A model generated the notes under the pieces. That model did no database searches, was not told the DNA's origin, and worked only from the letters and a program-made list of their open reading frames with translations. DNA of 50,275 bases from JBILCM01 sp044353165 (GTDB taxonomy: Bacteria; Bacillota; Bacilli; Paenibacillales; YIM-B00363): assembly GCA_044353165.1 (NCBI GenBank), contig JBILCM010000010.1, positions 1-50,275 of the forward strand. The letters run 5' to 3'. Position numbers and translations under genes: made by a program. Positions 23,911 through 33,144 of the stretch are shown here, piece by piece. The stretch's first letter is position 1; every line of letters begins with the position of its first letter.

Positions 23911-25035
23911 ATAAAAAACGAATTCATCCAAGAGACCCAACCCGCCGAACGGGTGTGGGAACAACTAAAGACCGAAACCGTACAAGCTGGTGAAATTGAA
24001 CAATACTGGAACACCTTAATGCAACAATATGGTGGATGGTTTCCAGGAGGGAATCCAACGTTCCATGAATCCATCCTTGCCAATGGAGATGGATTTTCTG
24101 TATCGAATGTGATGCAAGGGATGTTATCCTTTACGATTCAAGAACTTTTGGTGAATTCAAAATTAATGGCATTAATCATAATATTGACCGTTTTCAGCGT
24201 TGTTCTGGAGACGATGCACAGTGCATTTGAACGGACAACTGTGAGCAAGGTGGCGTCAGCGGTCACACATCTCGTGATTGTTGTCATTGCGATCAATAGT
24301 TTTCGTATTGCAATTGGTTATGCGAAGGAAGCAATATCCGAGATGGTTCATTTTATGATGGCGATGATTCCACTTATTCTGACCATGTTGGCGTCACTAG
24401 GGAATTTGGCAACAGTCTCGATTTTGCATCCTTTAATCGTGTTTATGATTCATACGGTGGGAAATCTCATTCATTTTTTTGTTTTTCCATTGTTATTTTT
24501 TTCTGCTGTATTATTTTTGGTTTCCTCTTTATCTGATCAATACAAGATCACACAATTGGCAAATTTGCTTCGTACGGTTGCCATTGGAACATTAACGATT
24601 TCTTTAACCGTTTTCCTTGGTGTAATTTCTGTGCAAGGTGCAACAGGCAGCGTAACAGATGGTGTTGCACTCAAAACAGCTAAATTTTTAGCCGGAAATT
24701 TTGTCCCTGTTGTAGGACATATGTTTTCGGATGCTACAGATACGGTCCTAGGTGCTTCATTGTTGATGAAGAATGCGATTGGGATTGTTGGTGTTCTAGT
24801 GATTTTGTTACTCAGTGCATTTCCTGCAATAAAAATATTAGCGTTAGCAGCGATGTACCATTTTTGTGCGGCAATTCTACAACCTCTAGGAGATAACCCT
24901 ATTATTGTGAGTTTACAAACGATTGGGAAAAGCATGATTTATGTGTTCGCCGCTTTGGCATCTGTAGGGTTAATGTTTTTTATGGCCGTCACCATTATCA
25001 TTGCTGCTGGGAACATTACCGTGATGCTTCGATAA
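23911..25035 (+). CDS. spoIIIAE: Stage III sporulation protein SpoIIIAE, short N-terminus, start uncertain
   Basis: The conserved part begins at IEQYWNTLMQQYGG, followed by six to eight hydrophobic segments and ending SVGLMFFMAVTIIIAAGN; a clear SpoIIIAE permease-like component. The start is not. GTG 23953 (360 residues) has no ribosome site. The only strong one, GGGAGGTG (23893-23900), fits no ATG, GTG or TTG in this frame; ATA 23911 is 10 nt away and is given here (374 residues). An ATG at 23901 opens a 30-codon dead-end frame. In either case the N-terminal signal peptide seen in other SpoIIIAE proteins is missing. Confidence 0.88.
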   Translation: MKNEFIQETQPAERVWEQLKTETVQAGEIEQYWNTLMQQYGGWFPGGNPTFHESILANGDGFSVSNVMQGMLSFTIQELLVNSKLMALIIILTVFSVVLETMHSAFERTTVSKVASAVTHLVIVVIAINSFRIAIGYAKEAISEMVHFMMAMIPLILTMLASLGNLATVSILHPLIVFMIHTVGNLIHFFVFPLLFFSAVLFLVSSLSDQYKITQLANLLRTVAIGTLTISLTVFLGVISVQGATGSVTDGVALKTAKFLAGNFVPVVGHMFSDATDTVLGASLLMKNAIGIVGVLVILLLSAFPAIKILALAAMYHFCAAILQPLGDNPIIVSLQTIGKSMIYVFAALASVGLMFFMAVTIIIAAGNITVMLR

Positions 25036-25065
25036 TTCACGCTAAGGAGGACGTTTCCATCAATC

Positions 25066-25737
25066 ATGAGCATGTTATCGGAATGGTTGAAACAAATCGT
25101 TATTATCGTATTAATTGCCTCTTTCGTGGATCTTCTATTGCCCAATCGGTCGATGCAACGTTATGTCAAACTCGTCATTTCGTTATTTGTTTTAATCTCG
25201 ATTCTGAATCCATTGCTTCAATGGATTGGAGTGAACACAACATTAAGCTTTACGGATGCAACGATTTTTACTAGAGACTCAACCTTTCACATGCCGCAAT
25301 TGAATGAAGTATTAACCAAAGCAGATAAGTTAAAAGCAGGTCAAGATGAACAGTCCATTCATCTAGTAACGAACCGGATTGAAGCCATGATCATTGAACA
25401 AGTTCATCAAACATACGGTTATCAATCGGTGGAAGCCAAAGTCAACTTGGAAAAAATGAATGATGGGAAAGTCATGTTGCAGCAAATATATATTTTGATT
25501 TTAGACAATCCCAATGAAAATCTTCAGGAGAACCAACATCAACAATCGATTGCAATTGACCCGATAAAAATTAACCTTGATGTGAAAATAGTAACGCATG
25601 AAAGTAAAAGTTTCTTTATTCGAGATACGAATCAGTCCGAACAAATTGCAATTTCGGATCGCATAGAGAATACCATCGCTCAACAGTGGATGATGCCCGC
25701 CGAGAACGTAGAAGTACAATTTAAGGAAAGGGGGTGA
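25066..25737 (+). CDS. spoIIIAF: Stage III sporulation protein SpoIIIAF
   Basis: 223 residues. Two N-terminal membrane segments (LKQIVIIVLIASFVDLLLPN, YVKLVISLFVLISILNPLLQ) and a long extracytoplasmic ring-building domain. The pattern NRSMQRYVKLVISLFVLISI is diagnostic. It faces the intermembrane space in the engulfed forespore. AAGGAGG is 15 nt before ATG 25066, unusually far. Confidence 0.92.
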   Translation: MSMLSEWLKQIVIIVLIASFVDLLLPNRSMQRYVKLVISLFVLISILNPLLQWIGVNTTLSFTDATIFTRDSTFHMPQLNEVLTKADKLKAGQDEQSIHLVTNRIEAMIIEQVHQTYGYQSVEAKVNLEKMNDGKVMLQQIYILILDNPNENLQENQHQQSIAIDPIKINLDVKIVTHESKSFFIRDTNQSEQIAISDRIENTIAQQWMMPAENVEVQFKERG

Positions 25738-25743
25738 TGATGA

Positions 25744-26391
25744 TTGGCAAAATGGTGGGAGGTGCTAGAAACGCTGATGGGCGGAGGTTCGCACGCGGGT
25801 AAAAGAACGAATACGTTGCGATGGTTGTTTATTCTCGCTGGTATTGGAATGGTTCTCTTAATCCTGAATTCTTTCCTGACGGTGAAAGAAATTCCAGTTG
25901 AACAACCGTCGTCAATCACCTCTAATTCCATAGCCAATCAAACTGAAAATCAACCCGTTTTTCAGAACCATCCCGGCCGGAACACAATTTTTATAGAACT
26001 TGAAACAACCTATGAAAACAATTTGAAAGAAATTTTACAGAAAATCGTTGGCGTGGGATTTGTTGAAGTGCTTGTAACGGTTGAATCCACCGAAGAAATG
26101 ATGGTTGACCGTAACACAACAGAATCCAATCAAACCACAGATGAGAAAGATAAGGATGGAGCGACACGGAAAATTAAACAAACCACGCGAAGCGGTGAAA
26201 TTGTAATGAACAGTTCATCGGGTGATAAAAATCCTGTCGTTCGCAAGACGATCAAACCCACAATTCGAGGTGTGTTGATTGTTGCTGAAGGAGCTGAACA
26301 AGCGACCATCAAGAAACTTATACTTGATGCCGTCCATCGTGGACTCGGAGTGCCTCCACACAGAATTTCGATTGTGCCTGGAAAGCGCTGA
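25744..26391 (+). CDS. spoIIIAG: Stage III sporulation protein SpoIIIAG
   Basis: 215 residues. One membrane anchor (WLFILAGIGMVLLILNSFL) followed by a domain with YENNLKEILQKIVGVGFVEVLVTVEST and KPTIRGVLIVAEGA, the ring-forming part. SpoIIIAG rings form the channel base. TTG 25744 follows AAGGGGGTGATGATGA. Confidence 0.95.
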   Translation: MAKWWEVLETLMGGGSHAGKRTNTLRWLFILAGIGMVLLILNSFLTVKEIPVEQPSSITSNSIANQTENQPVFQNHPGRNTIFIELETTYENNLKEILQKIVGVGFVEVLVTVESTEEMMVDRNTTESNQTTDEKDKDGATRKIKQTTRSGEIVMNSSSGDKNPVVRKTIKPTIRGVLIVAEGAEQATIKKLILDAVHRGLGVPPHRISIVPGKR

Positions 26392-26424
26392 ATGAAATCA
26401 AACAACTCATAGGAGGAATTATGT

Positions 26425-26988
26425 ATGAATGCGAAAAAACAAACAATTTGGCTCGTTTCGATGTTAGGTCTTATGGTCATTCTATCGGCGTATTATTTAT
26501 TCACTGAGGATCCTAATCAACTGCCAAATGCTATAGAACCAGTCACTTTGGAAGACATCGAAGTGGTTGGAACGCAAACAACAGATTCCCAAGCAGATGC
26601 ACTGATCATTGAACAACTAGAGTCAGATCTGCAAGGTAATGATGCCATTACAACGATGCAGATGAATCGGAACAGCGACTTTTCACAAAAACTAGAGGAC
26701 TTAACAGCAAAAATATCTAGCTCAGATGCAACGGAACAACAAATAGAAGAGGCACTGAATAAACATGATGCACTCATTGATCTAGAGACGAGGCTTATCG
26801 CTTTTGAAGAAAAATTACTTACGGATTATGAGAATGTCGTTGTTACTTATGATGAGGATCATAAACATTACACTGTGAATGTGTATGCGACCGAGTTGCA
26901 AAGAAACGAAGCTGTTTCGATTGTTCGGCAAGCGTTGGATGATTTGAATATCGCGGTTCATCAGATCAGTGTTCGTTTATTTCGATAA
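26425..26988 (+). CDS. spoIIIAH: Stage III sporulation protein SpoIIIAH
   Basis: 187 residues with one N-terminal anchor (IWLVSMLGLMVILSAYYLF) and a C-terminal EscJ/PrgK-like ring-building motif ending YTVNVYATELQRNEAVSIVRQALDD. It binds forespore SpoIIQ across the septal space. It closes the eight-gene operon; a terminator follows within 10 bp. Confidence 0.95.
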   Translation: MNAKKQTIWLVSMLGLMVILSAYYLFTEDPNQLPNAIEPVTLEDIEVVGTQTTDSQADALIIEQLESDLQGNDAITTMQMNRNSDFSQKLEDLTAKISSSDATEQQIEEALNKHDALIDLETRLIAFEEKLLTDYENVVVTYDEDHKHYTVNVYATELQRNEAVSIVRQALDDLNIAVHQISVRLFR

Positions 26989-26993
26989 AAAAA

Positions 26994-27018
26994 AGGGCCC
27001 GGCCAAACTGGGCTCTTT
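26994..27018 (+). terminator. Terminator after the spoIIIA operon
   Basis: A 9-bp stem (26994-27002 with 27008-27016, two G-T pairs) and a 5-nt loop, with eight A before and a short T tract after it. It may act in both directions but no minus-strand gene uses it. Confidence 0.7.
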
Positions 27019-27034
27019 CCATTTGTTGCATTTA

Positions 27035-27043
27035 TGATATAAT
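27035..27043 (+). promoter_or_regulatory. Extended -10 promoter for accB-accC
   Basis: TGATATAAT is a perfect extended -10 (TGnTATAAT) about 65 bp before accB. There is no good -35, as is common for this class. Confidence 0.6.
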
Positions 27044-27107
27044 CAAAACGTTGCTTTTGGCAATTATCAGCGCATATTGATTGCTTGAGGAGATGAGTGT
27101 TTCGAAG

Positions 27108-27608
27108 ATGTACAAATTAAACGAAATTAAGGAATTAATTAAATTAGTGGATAGCACATCAATTCAACAATTAGAAATCGAGAATGAACATGGGAAATTG
27201 AGCATACGCAAACCTGATATTGCACAAGTGGTTTCACCAACACCTGCAACAACGGTATTCGCGGCACCGGCCATGCCTGAACCCATTTCTGCACAACCGG
27301 CAAAGAATATTGTCTTACCGGGTTCGGAGGCAATTTCAGTTGACCCTGTGTCGAATGGATCTCAAGTTGATTTACTGAAAATTGTGTCACCTATGGTCGG
27401 TACATTCTACGCTGCGCCATCACCTGATGCAGATGCTTTTGTAAAAATCGGGGATCAAGTGAATGAAAAATCAGTCGTTTGCATCGTGGAAGCAATGAAA
27501 TTAATGAACGAGATTGAAGCTGAAATTTCTGGACAAGTTGTTGAAATTTTGGTGAATAACGGTCAGTTGGTAGAATACGGTCAACCGCTCTTTTTGTTGA
27601 AACGTTAA
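27108..27608 (+). CDS. accB: Acetyl-CoA carboxylase biotin carboxyl carrier protein
   Basis: About 166 residues from ATG 27108. The N-terminal KLNEIKELIKLVD helix, a Pro/Ala-rich linker (residues 40-75) and the C-terminal biotinyl domain with VEAMKLMNEI (biotinylated Lys) are all present. It carries CO2 for fatty-acid synthesis. The start is uncertain: GAGGAG (27087-27092) touches ATG 27093 and is 15 nt from ATG 27108, and neither spacing is ideal. It pairs with accC 24 bp downstream. Confidence 0.95.
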   Translation: MYKLNEIKELIKLVDSTSIQQLEIENEHGKLSIRKPDIAQVVSPTPATTVFAAPAMPEPISAQPAKNIVLPGSEAISVDPVSNGSQVDLLKIVSPMVGTFYAAPSPDADAFVKIGDQVNEKSVVCIVEAMKLMNEIEAEISGQVVEILVNNGQLVEYGQPLFLLKR

Positions 27609-27632
27609 TCGCGCCTGCGGGAGGAATTACGA

Positions 27633-28976
27633 ATGAAGTTTCACAAAGTGCTGGTGGCAAATCGAGGAGAAATTGCCGTCCGAATTATTCGTGCTTGTCG
27701 TGAGCTTGGCATTGACACCGTTGCCGTCTACTCGGAAGCAGACAAAGATGCTTTACACGTGCGGTTAGCAGATGAGGCTTATTGCATTGGACCCGTGTTA
27801 TCGAAAGACAGTTACTTAAAACTTACGAACATTATGAGTTTAGCTACTTTGACTGGGGTCGATGCGATACATCCGGGGTACGGGTTTTTATCTGAGAATG
27901 CTGACTTTGCAGATATTTGTAGACGATGCAATATTGTGTTTATCGGACCGTCCCCAGAAGCCATTTCCAAGATGGGTGACAAATCTGTTGCTAAACAAAC
28001 TATTCGAGAAGCTGGGGTTCCAACGATTCCAGGTTCAATCGGATTAATTGATACCGTTGAGGATGCAATATCGCTTGCTCGCGATATTGGTTACCCCGTT
28101 GTCATTAAGGCTACAGCAGGCGGCGGTGGCAAAGGAATTCGTATCGCACACTCCGAAGAAGAACTTATGCAAGGAATTACAGCTGCACAACAAGAAGCCA
28201 AGAAGTCATTCGGCAATGATGGCGTATACTTAGAAAAATTTTTAACCGGAATGAAACATGTAGAAATTCAGATTATGGCTGATAATTACGGGAATGTTGT
28301 TCATCTTGGCGAACGTGATTGTTCTGTCCAACGTCGACGCCAGAAGTTAGTCGAAGAAGCACCTTGTTCTGTGTTATCTCCTGAAATTCGCAACCTGATG
28401 GGGGAAGCTGCTGTGCGCGCGGCGAAAGCAGTACAGTATTCTGGAGCAGGCACTTTAGAATTTCTGCTAGGTACTGATGGGCAGTTTTATTTTATGGAGA
28501 TGAATACAAGAATTCAGGTGGAGCATCCCGTAACCGAAATGGTTACAAGAATTGATTTAATCAAAGAAATGATAAGGGTAGCTGAAGGGCATCCACTGTC
28601 ATTCCGACAAGGTGATGTTTCAATTGAGGGTCATTCCATTGAATGCAGAATCAATGCTGAAGATCCATTCAAGCAATTTATGCCGAGTGCTGGGAAAATT
28701 CAATTTTACTTGCCCCCTGGGGGCGTTGGCGTGCGAGTTGATAGCGCAGCTTATCCAGGGTATGTCATATCCCCTCATTATGACTCAATGATTGCCAAGT
28801 TGATTGTTTGGGCGCCTACACGGACAGAGGCTATCGCCCGAATGAAAAGGGCATTAGGAGAATTTGCTGTTGATGGTATTCACACTACAATACCATTCCA
28901 CGTGAAATTAATGGATCATCCTAAATTCAAACAAGGTGATTTCGATATTAAATTTCTTGAGGAGAACGAGATTTAA
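27633..28976 (+). CDS. accC: Acetyl-CoA carboxylase biotin carboxylase subunit
   Basis: 447 residues, the typical length. ATP-grasp motifs KATAGGGGKGIRIA, EKFLTGMKHVEIQIMAD, ERDCSVQRRRQKLVEEAP and FYFMEMNTRIQVEHPVTE are intact. It carboxylates the biotin of AccB with ATP and bicarbonate. GGGAGG lies before ATG 27633. Confidence 0.97.
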   Translation: MKFHKVLVANRGEIAVRIIRACRELGIDTVAVYSEADKDALHVRLADEAYCIGPVLSKDSYLKLTNIMSLATLTGVDAIHPGYGFLSENADFADICRRCNIVFIGPSPEAISKMGDKSVAKQTIREAGVPTIPGSIGLIDTVEDAISLARDIGYPVVIKATAGGGGKGIRIAHSEEELMQGITAAQQEAKKSFGNDGVYLEKFLTGMKHVEIQIMADNYGNVVHLGERDCSVQRRRQKLVEEAPCSVLSPEIRNLMGEAAVRAAKAVQYSGAGTLEFLLGTDGQFYFMEMNTRIQVEHPVTEMVTRIDLIKEMIRVAEGHPLSFRQGDVSIEGHSIECRINAEDPFKQFMPSAGKIQFYLPPGGVGVRVDSAAYPGYVISPHYDSMIAKLIVWAPTRTEAIARMKRALGEFAVDGIHTTIPFHVKLMDHPKFKQGDFDIKFLEENEI

Positions 28977-28984
28977 TTCATTAT

Positions 28985-29013
28985 TTGTCTTGTCATAAAT
29001 CGAATGGTATAGT
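28985..29013 (+). promoter_or_regulatory. Sigma-A-type promoter for the Asp23 gene
   Basis: TTGTCT (28985-28990), 17-nt spacer, TATAGT (29008-29013); about 30 bp before the start codon. Confidence 0.6.
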
Positions 29014-29043
29014 AAACATCATAAGACAAGGGGATTGACAGTA

Positions 29044-29457
29044 ATGGATAGATTGGCTTCAGAATTTACGAGAACTGACATTGGCAGTATTCAAATTGCC
29101 CCTGAAGTAATAGAGTTTATTGCTGGACTCGCGACGATTGAATCAGAAGGCGTCGCCGGGATGAGCGGAGGTTTTGTTAGTGGTGTTGCTGAATTGCTGG
29201 GCAGAAAAAATTTCTCTAAAGGGGTTAAAGTTGAGGTAGGACAGAAAGAAGCTGCGGTTGATGTATCCATTGTGATTGAATTTGGCAGACGCATTCCAGA
29301 TGTGGCCCAAATCATCCAAGACAATGTGAAGCAAGCTATAGAATCGATGACTGGCTTAGATGTAGTCGAGGTTAACGTTCACATTCATGATGTATTTTTT
29401 AAAGAACAAGACAAAAAAATAGATGAAGAATCCACACATGTACACCGTGTGAAGTAA
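29044..29457 (+). CDS. Asp23/Gls24 family envelope stress protein (YqhY type)
   Basis: About 137 residues from ATG 29044, with AAGGGG 10 nt upstream; TTG 29035 is too close. Asp23 features are GSIQIAPEVIEFIAGLATIESEGVAGM and VVEVNVHIHDVFF. The B. subtilis homologue YqhY lies next to accBC and is linked to control of fatty-acid synthesis. A terminator separates it from amaP, so it is transcribed mainly alone. Confidence 0.93.
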   Translation: MDRLASEFTRTDIGSIQIAPEVIEFIAGLATIESEGVAGMSGGFVSGVAELLGRKNFSKGVKVEVGQKEAAVDVSIVIEFGRRIPDVAQIIQDNVKQAIESMTGLDVVEVNVHIHDVFFKEQDKKIDEESTHVHRVK

Positions 29458-29497
29458 AGAAAAGCATTTATTTTTACGTTTAAATCTATGCACATAT

Positions 29498-29524
29498 CCC
29501 CCAACGCAACCGTTCGGGGGTTTC
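29498..29524 (+). terminator. Terminator between the Asp23 gene and amaP
   Basis: CCCCCAACG pairs with CGTT-C-GGGGG (one bulged C) around loop CAAC, followed by a short T-rich tail. The weak T tract could allow read-through into amaP. Confidence 0.65.
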
Positions 29525-29568
29525 ATTATATTTTCTAGTTTTAAATAGATGAAGGAGGAATGGTTAAT

Positions 29569-30126
29569 TTGGGAAAAGTGGTAGATAAGTTTTTATTGTT
29601 TTTGTACAGCCTATCTATTTTTGTCGCTTCGGCTATAGGCTTCATGATTACATTCGAATGGATTCCGATTGACTCGGCAATTCAAATCATGAGTTCCATT
29701 TATACAAATTTAACAGAAAAATATGTTTCGATTATTATGTTTTTGGTATTGTTCTTACTGTCAATACGTTTCTTATATTTAGCATTAAAACGTGATCGCG
29801 ATCGGACCAATTCGATTGATCAACGTACAGAAATTGGTGACATACGAATTTCTATAGAAACGGTGCAAAATTTATCACTTAAAGCAGCGGCACGTATTCG
29901 AGGTGTTAAAGATTTGCGTGCAAGAGTAAAAGTGGATGACAGTGGATTAGATATCCAATTGCGGGCAGTTGTAGATGGGGAAACATCGATTCCATTTTTA
30001 ACTGAAGAAATTCAGCGCACCGTAAAGCATCACGTTGAGGAAATTACGGGTATCCCCGTATCTTTCGTAACTGTGTATATTGCGAATGTTGCACAAACCC
30101 AAACTTTCAAGTCTAGAGTAGAGTAG
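29569..30126 (+). CDS. amaP: Alkaline shock response membrane anchor protein AmaP
   Basis: About 185 residues. AAGGAGG (29552-29558) fits TTG 29569 (10 nt); ATG 29560 is only 1 nt away. Two N-terminal membrane segments are followed by a soluble Asp23-like domain (KAAARIRGVKDLRARVKVD...). AmaP anchors Asp23 family proteins at the membrane. The DUF2273 gene follows, giving the usual trio. Confidence 0.88.
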   Translation: MGKVVDKFLLFLYSLSIFVASAIGFMITFEWIPIDSAIQIMSSIYTNLTEKYVSIIMFLVLFLLSIRFLYLALKRDRDRTNSIDQRTEIGDIRISIETVQNLSLKAAARIRGVKDLRARVKVDDSGLDIQLRAVVDGETSIPFLTEEIQRTVKHHVEEITGIPVSFVTVYIANVAQTQTFKSRVE

Positions 30127-30135
30127 GTGAGGGGT

Positions 30136-30381
30136 ATGTGGGATAACCTCGCTCGAACTATAACCGATTGGATTCGTGAAGGACGTATTTGGCGAGTGAT
30201 TGGAACGGTTGTAGGCATTATACTAGCATTTATTTATCTTATCTGGGGTTTTTGGGACATGCTTGCATTCCTCATCATTGTCATTGCAGGGTATACCCTT
30301 GGATTAAAATCAGACAATCGGGAAAAATGGTTCAATATCGATGCTTTCAGTCGATGGTTCCATGATAAGTGGTATCGATAA
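30136..30381 (+). CDS. DUF2273 small membrane protein
   Basis: About 81 residues from ATG 30136 (GGTGAGGGG upstream; GTG 30127 is inside that site). Two close hydrophobic segments (VIGTVVGIILAFIYLIWGF and MLAFLIIVIAGYTLG) form a hairpin. Proteins of this family accompany Asp23 and AmaP and may take part in envelope stress. No catalytic function is expected. Confidence 0.88.
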   Translation: MWDNLARTITDWIREGRIWRVIGTVVGIILAFIYLIWGFWDMLAFLIIVIAGYTLGLKSDNREKWFNIDAFSRWFHDKWYR

Positions 30382-30427
30382 ATTTTCAATTTGGAAATGA
30401 CTATGTTTTCAATTGTAGGAGGATTTG

Positions 30428-30874
30428 ATGATGAAGCGAAGGTCCGCAAGGATAGTCGCAGTGCAAAGCTTATACCAAATAGCTATGAATCATGTTTCAC
30501 CTGAGGAAGCATTGCAGACGGTGATGGAGGAAGCGTTGAATGAGAACGAATCGGAAACCGATTTGACAGACGCTGATTCGATATTTTCATTCGTCAAGAA
30601 TTTGTTACTTGAGATAACGCCGCTTCAACCGCGTCTTGACCAAATCATTGGTGATTATTTACAAGGTTGGCAGGTCGATCGTCTCTCGCGTGTTGATCGA
30701 GAAATTTTGCGACTAGCTGTTTTCGAAATGTTGTATCGAGCAGATGTACCTCCCAAAGTTGCTGTGAATGAAGCAATTGAACTTGCCAAACATTTTGGCA
30801 CGGAAGAATCAGGGAAATTTGTGAACGGGGTTTTAGGAAAAATGATGGGCCAGTTGCAAGAACTGAACAAATAA
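30428..30874 (+). CDS. nusB: Transcription antitermination factor NusB
   Basis: About 148 residues. The all-helical NusB fold is recognisable from RRSARIVAVQSLYQIAMN and the C-terminal RVDREILRLAVFEMLYR, VPPKVAVNEAIELAKHFGTEESGKFVNGVLGK. It works with NusE (S10) in rRNA antitermination. AGGAGG precedes two adjacent ATG codons (30428, 30431). Confidence 0.96.
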   Translation: MMKRRSARIVAVQSLYQIAMNHVSPEEALQTVMEEALNENESETDLTDADSIFSFVKNLLLEITPLQPRLDQIIGDYLQGWQVDRLSRVDREILRLAVFEMLYRADVPPKVAVNEAIELAKHFGTEESGKFVNGVLGKMMGQLQELNK

Positions 30875-30908
30875 TTTCAGACGATACAGAACTAAAGGGG
30901 AAACGCTT

Positions 30909-31763
30909 GTGTCAGCATTAATCATTGATGGGAAAATGGTTGCCAATCAACTCAAAGAAGAATCGTTAATGAAAGTTGAACAACTAAAAAATACAGGATT
31001 TCAACCTGGTTTGGCGGTCATTCTTGTAGGTGATGACCCCGCATCACACGTGTATGTCAGAAACAAAGAAAAAGCTTGTATGGCGTTAGGTATCTTTTCA
31101 CAAGTCCTCCGGCTTCCACAAGAAACTTCACAGGATGATTTGATCTTACGGATTAAAGAATTCAATCAAGACACGCGTATTCATGGTATTTTGGTTCAAA
31201 AACCATTACCTAAACAGATAGACGAGAAGAAAATTATTGATACAATCGCGCCACAAAAAGATGTCGATGGCTTTCATCCTATGAATATGGGGAATCTACT
31301 GATAGGCGATCATGGTTTTGTACCATGCACCCCTGCGGGTGTGATTGAAATGCTGAAAGCATACAATATCCAAATCGCAGGAAAACGAGTTGTTGTCATT
31401 GGTAGAAGCAACATTGTCGGAAAGCCGATGGCCGCATTACTCATCCAGGAACATGCTACCGTAACTATATGTCATTCTCAAACACAACGGTTGCAGGAGA
31501 TTTCTAAAGAAGCGGATATCGTTATTGCTGCTATCGGGAAAGCACAGTATGTTAATTCTGACTTTATCAAGAATGGTGCTGTTGTGGTCGATGTAGGCAT
31601 GAACCGATTAGCGAATGGAAAGTTGGTTGGTGATGTTGATTTTGAATCGGTGAAGAACATCGCGTCATATATTACACCTGTTCCTGGCGGTGTTGGACCC
31701 ATGACGATAGCGATGCTCATGAAAAATACAATTGAAGCAGCTTCACAGGTGCTTCATTCGTAA
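30909..31763 (+). CDS. folD: Methylenetetrahydrofolate dehydrogenase / cyclohydrolase
   Basis: 284 residues. The FolD signatures are intact: HVYVRNKEKAC (catalytic Lys), VQKPLPKQID, PQKDVDGFHPMNMG, and nucleotide-binding GRSNIVGKPMAALL, then PVPGGVGPMTIAMLM. It interconverts methylene- and formyl-tetrahydrofolate. The start is GTG 30909. The 3' end nearly meets xseA. Confidence 0.97.
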   Translation: MSALIIDGKMVANQLKEESLMKVEQLKNTGFQPGLAVILVGDDPASHVYVRNKEKACMALGIFSQVLRLPQETSQDDLILRIKEFNQDTRIHGILVQKPLPKQIDEKKIIDTIAPQKDVDGFHPMNMGNLLIGDHGFVPCTPAGVIEMLKAYNIQIAGKRVVVIGRSNIVGKPMAALLIQEHATVTICHSQTQRLQEISKEADIVIAAIGKAQYVNSDFIKNGAVVVDVGMNRLANGKLVGDVDFESVKNIASYITPVPGGVGPMTIAMLMKNTIEAASQVLHS

Positions 31764-31782
31764 TTTAGGCGGTGCACTGAGC

Positions 31783-33144
31783 ATGGAGACAAGCACGAAA
31801 ATTTTATCAGTATTGGATTTATCGCGATATTTGCGAATGAAACTCGATGCAGATTTTATGCTGCAGAACGTTTGGGTACGAGGAGAAATATCGAATTTTA
31901 CTCATCATTCTTCAGGTCATTTCTATTTTACATTGAAAGATAAGGACAGCAAAATAAAGTGTATTATGTTTGCCCGGCAAACCTCGAAGATAAATTTTGT
32001 GCTTAAAGATGGACTGGGTGTTATTGCGAATGGGAGTGTGACCATCTATGAACGTGACGGGCAATATCAATTGTACATCAGTTCGTTACAACCAGATGGT
32101 ATAGGGAATTTATATTTAGCATTTGAACAATTGAAACAAAAACTTGAACGAGAAGGATTGTTTCTTCACTCACGAAAACGACCGATTCCCTCGTTCCCTT
32201 CAACTGTCGGTGTCATTACATCGAAAACCGGAGCTGCTATTAGGGATATCGTTACCACGTTGCATAGAAGAAATCCTGCTACATCCATCTTGGTTTACCC
32301 GATAGCCGTGCAAGGTATTCATGCAGCGCCTTCCATTGTGAAAGCTATCCAATTTATGAATGAGTTGCAAACCGCTGATGTTCTCATCGTAGGTAGAGGT
32401 GGAGGCTCATTAGAGGAATTGTGGAGCTTCAACGAAGAAACTGTGGCAAGAGCGATTGCAAAATCCAAAATTCCGATCATTTCAGCAGTTGGGCATGAAA
32501 CAGATGTGACCATTGCTGATTTTGTTGCGGATCTTCGCGCAGCGACACCGACGGCCGCAGCGGAACTAGCAGTGCCGAATCAACAAGAATTGATCAAACA
32601 ATTAAGTCATTGGAATCAGCGAATGGTAAAAGCAATTCAATCGATACTCTCAACGCGAATTGATAAACTTACACGCTTCAAACGATCCCCATTTTTTATA
32701 AATCCCAGGATGCAACTGATGATGCAACAAGTTTCAAGATTGGAGCGATACCAAAGTGAGTTGCATCTCCAAATCAATACAGTCACATCGAAATCAAGGG
32801 AACGTTTATCAAAAATAGATCAAAAGTTACGTGAGGCAAACCCCATAATATTTATTCACCAGTCAAGAGCGAACATTCGTGTCCTTCATCTAAAACTTGC
32901 TCAATCCATTCAAACCATTAAAACAGAACATTACCATCACTTCATGTTAATTTTACGGAAACTTGATGCACTGAGTCCCCTTAAGGTGATGGAAAGAGGA
33001 TACAGTCTCGTATACGGGAATCAGAATAAACTTATCCGATCGTTAGGTGAAGTGGCAGTTGACGATGAAATAACGATCCGTTTATTGAACGGTTTTCTTG
33101 GGTGTAAGGTGATCACAATGAAGGGGGTTCAGGAAAATGAGTGA
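31783..33144 (+). CDS. xseA: Exodeoxyribonuclease VII large subunit
   Basis: About 453 residues from ATG 31783, after GGCGGTG; the longer frame begins inside folD. N-terminal OB fold (WVRGEISNFTHHSSGHFYFTLKD) and catalytic core PTVGVITSKTGAAIRD-like segment, VGRGGGSLEELW, HETDVTIADFVADLRAATPTAAAE are all present, followed by a coiled coil. It degrades single-stranded DNA with XseB. xseB overlaps its 3' end by 8 bp. Confidence 0.96.
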   Translation: METSTKILSVLDLSRYLRMKLDADFMLQNVWVRGEISNFTHHSSGHFYFTLKDKDSKIKCIMFARQTSKINFVLKDGLGVIANGSVTIYERDGQYQLYISSLQPDGIGNLYLAFEQLKQKLEREGLFLHSRKRPIPSFPSTVGVITSKTGAAIRDIVTTLHRRNPATSILVYPIAVQGIHAAPSIVKAIQFMNELQTADVLIVGRGGGSLEELWSFNEETVARAIAKSKIPIISAVGHETDVTIADFVADLRAATPTAAAELAVPNQQELIKQLSHWNQRMVKAIQSILSTRIDKLTRFKRSPFFINPRMQLMMQQVSRLERYQSELHLQINTVTSKSRERLSKIDQKLREANPIIFIHQSRANIRVLHLKLAQSIQTIKTEHYHHFMLILRKLDALSPLKVMERGYSLVYGNQNKLIRSLGEVAVDDEITIRLLNGFLGCKVITMKGVQENE

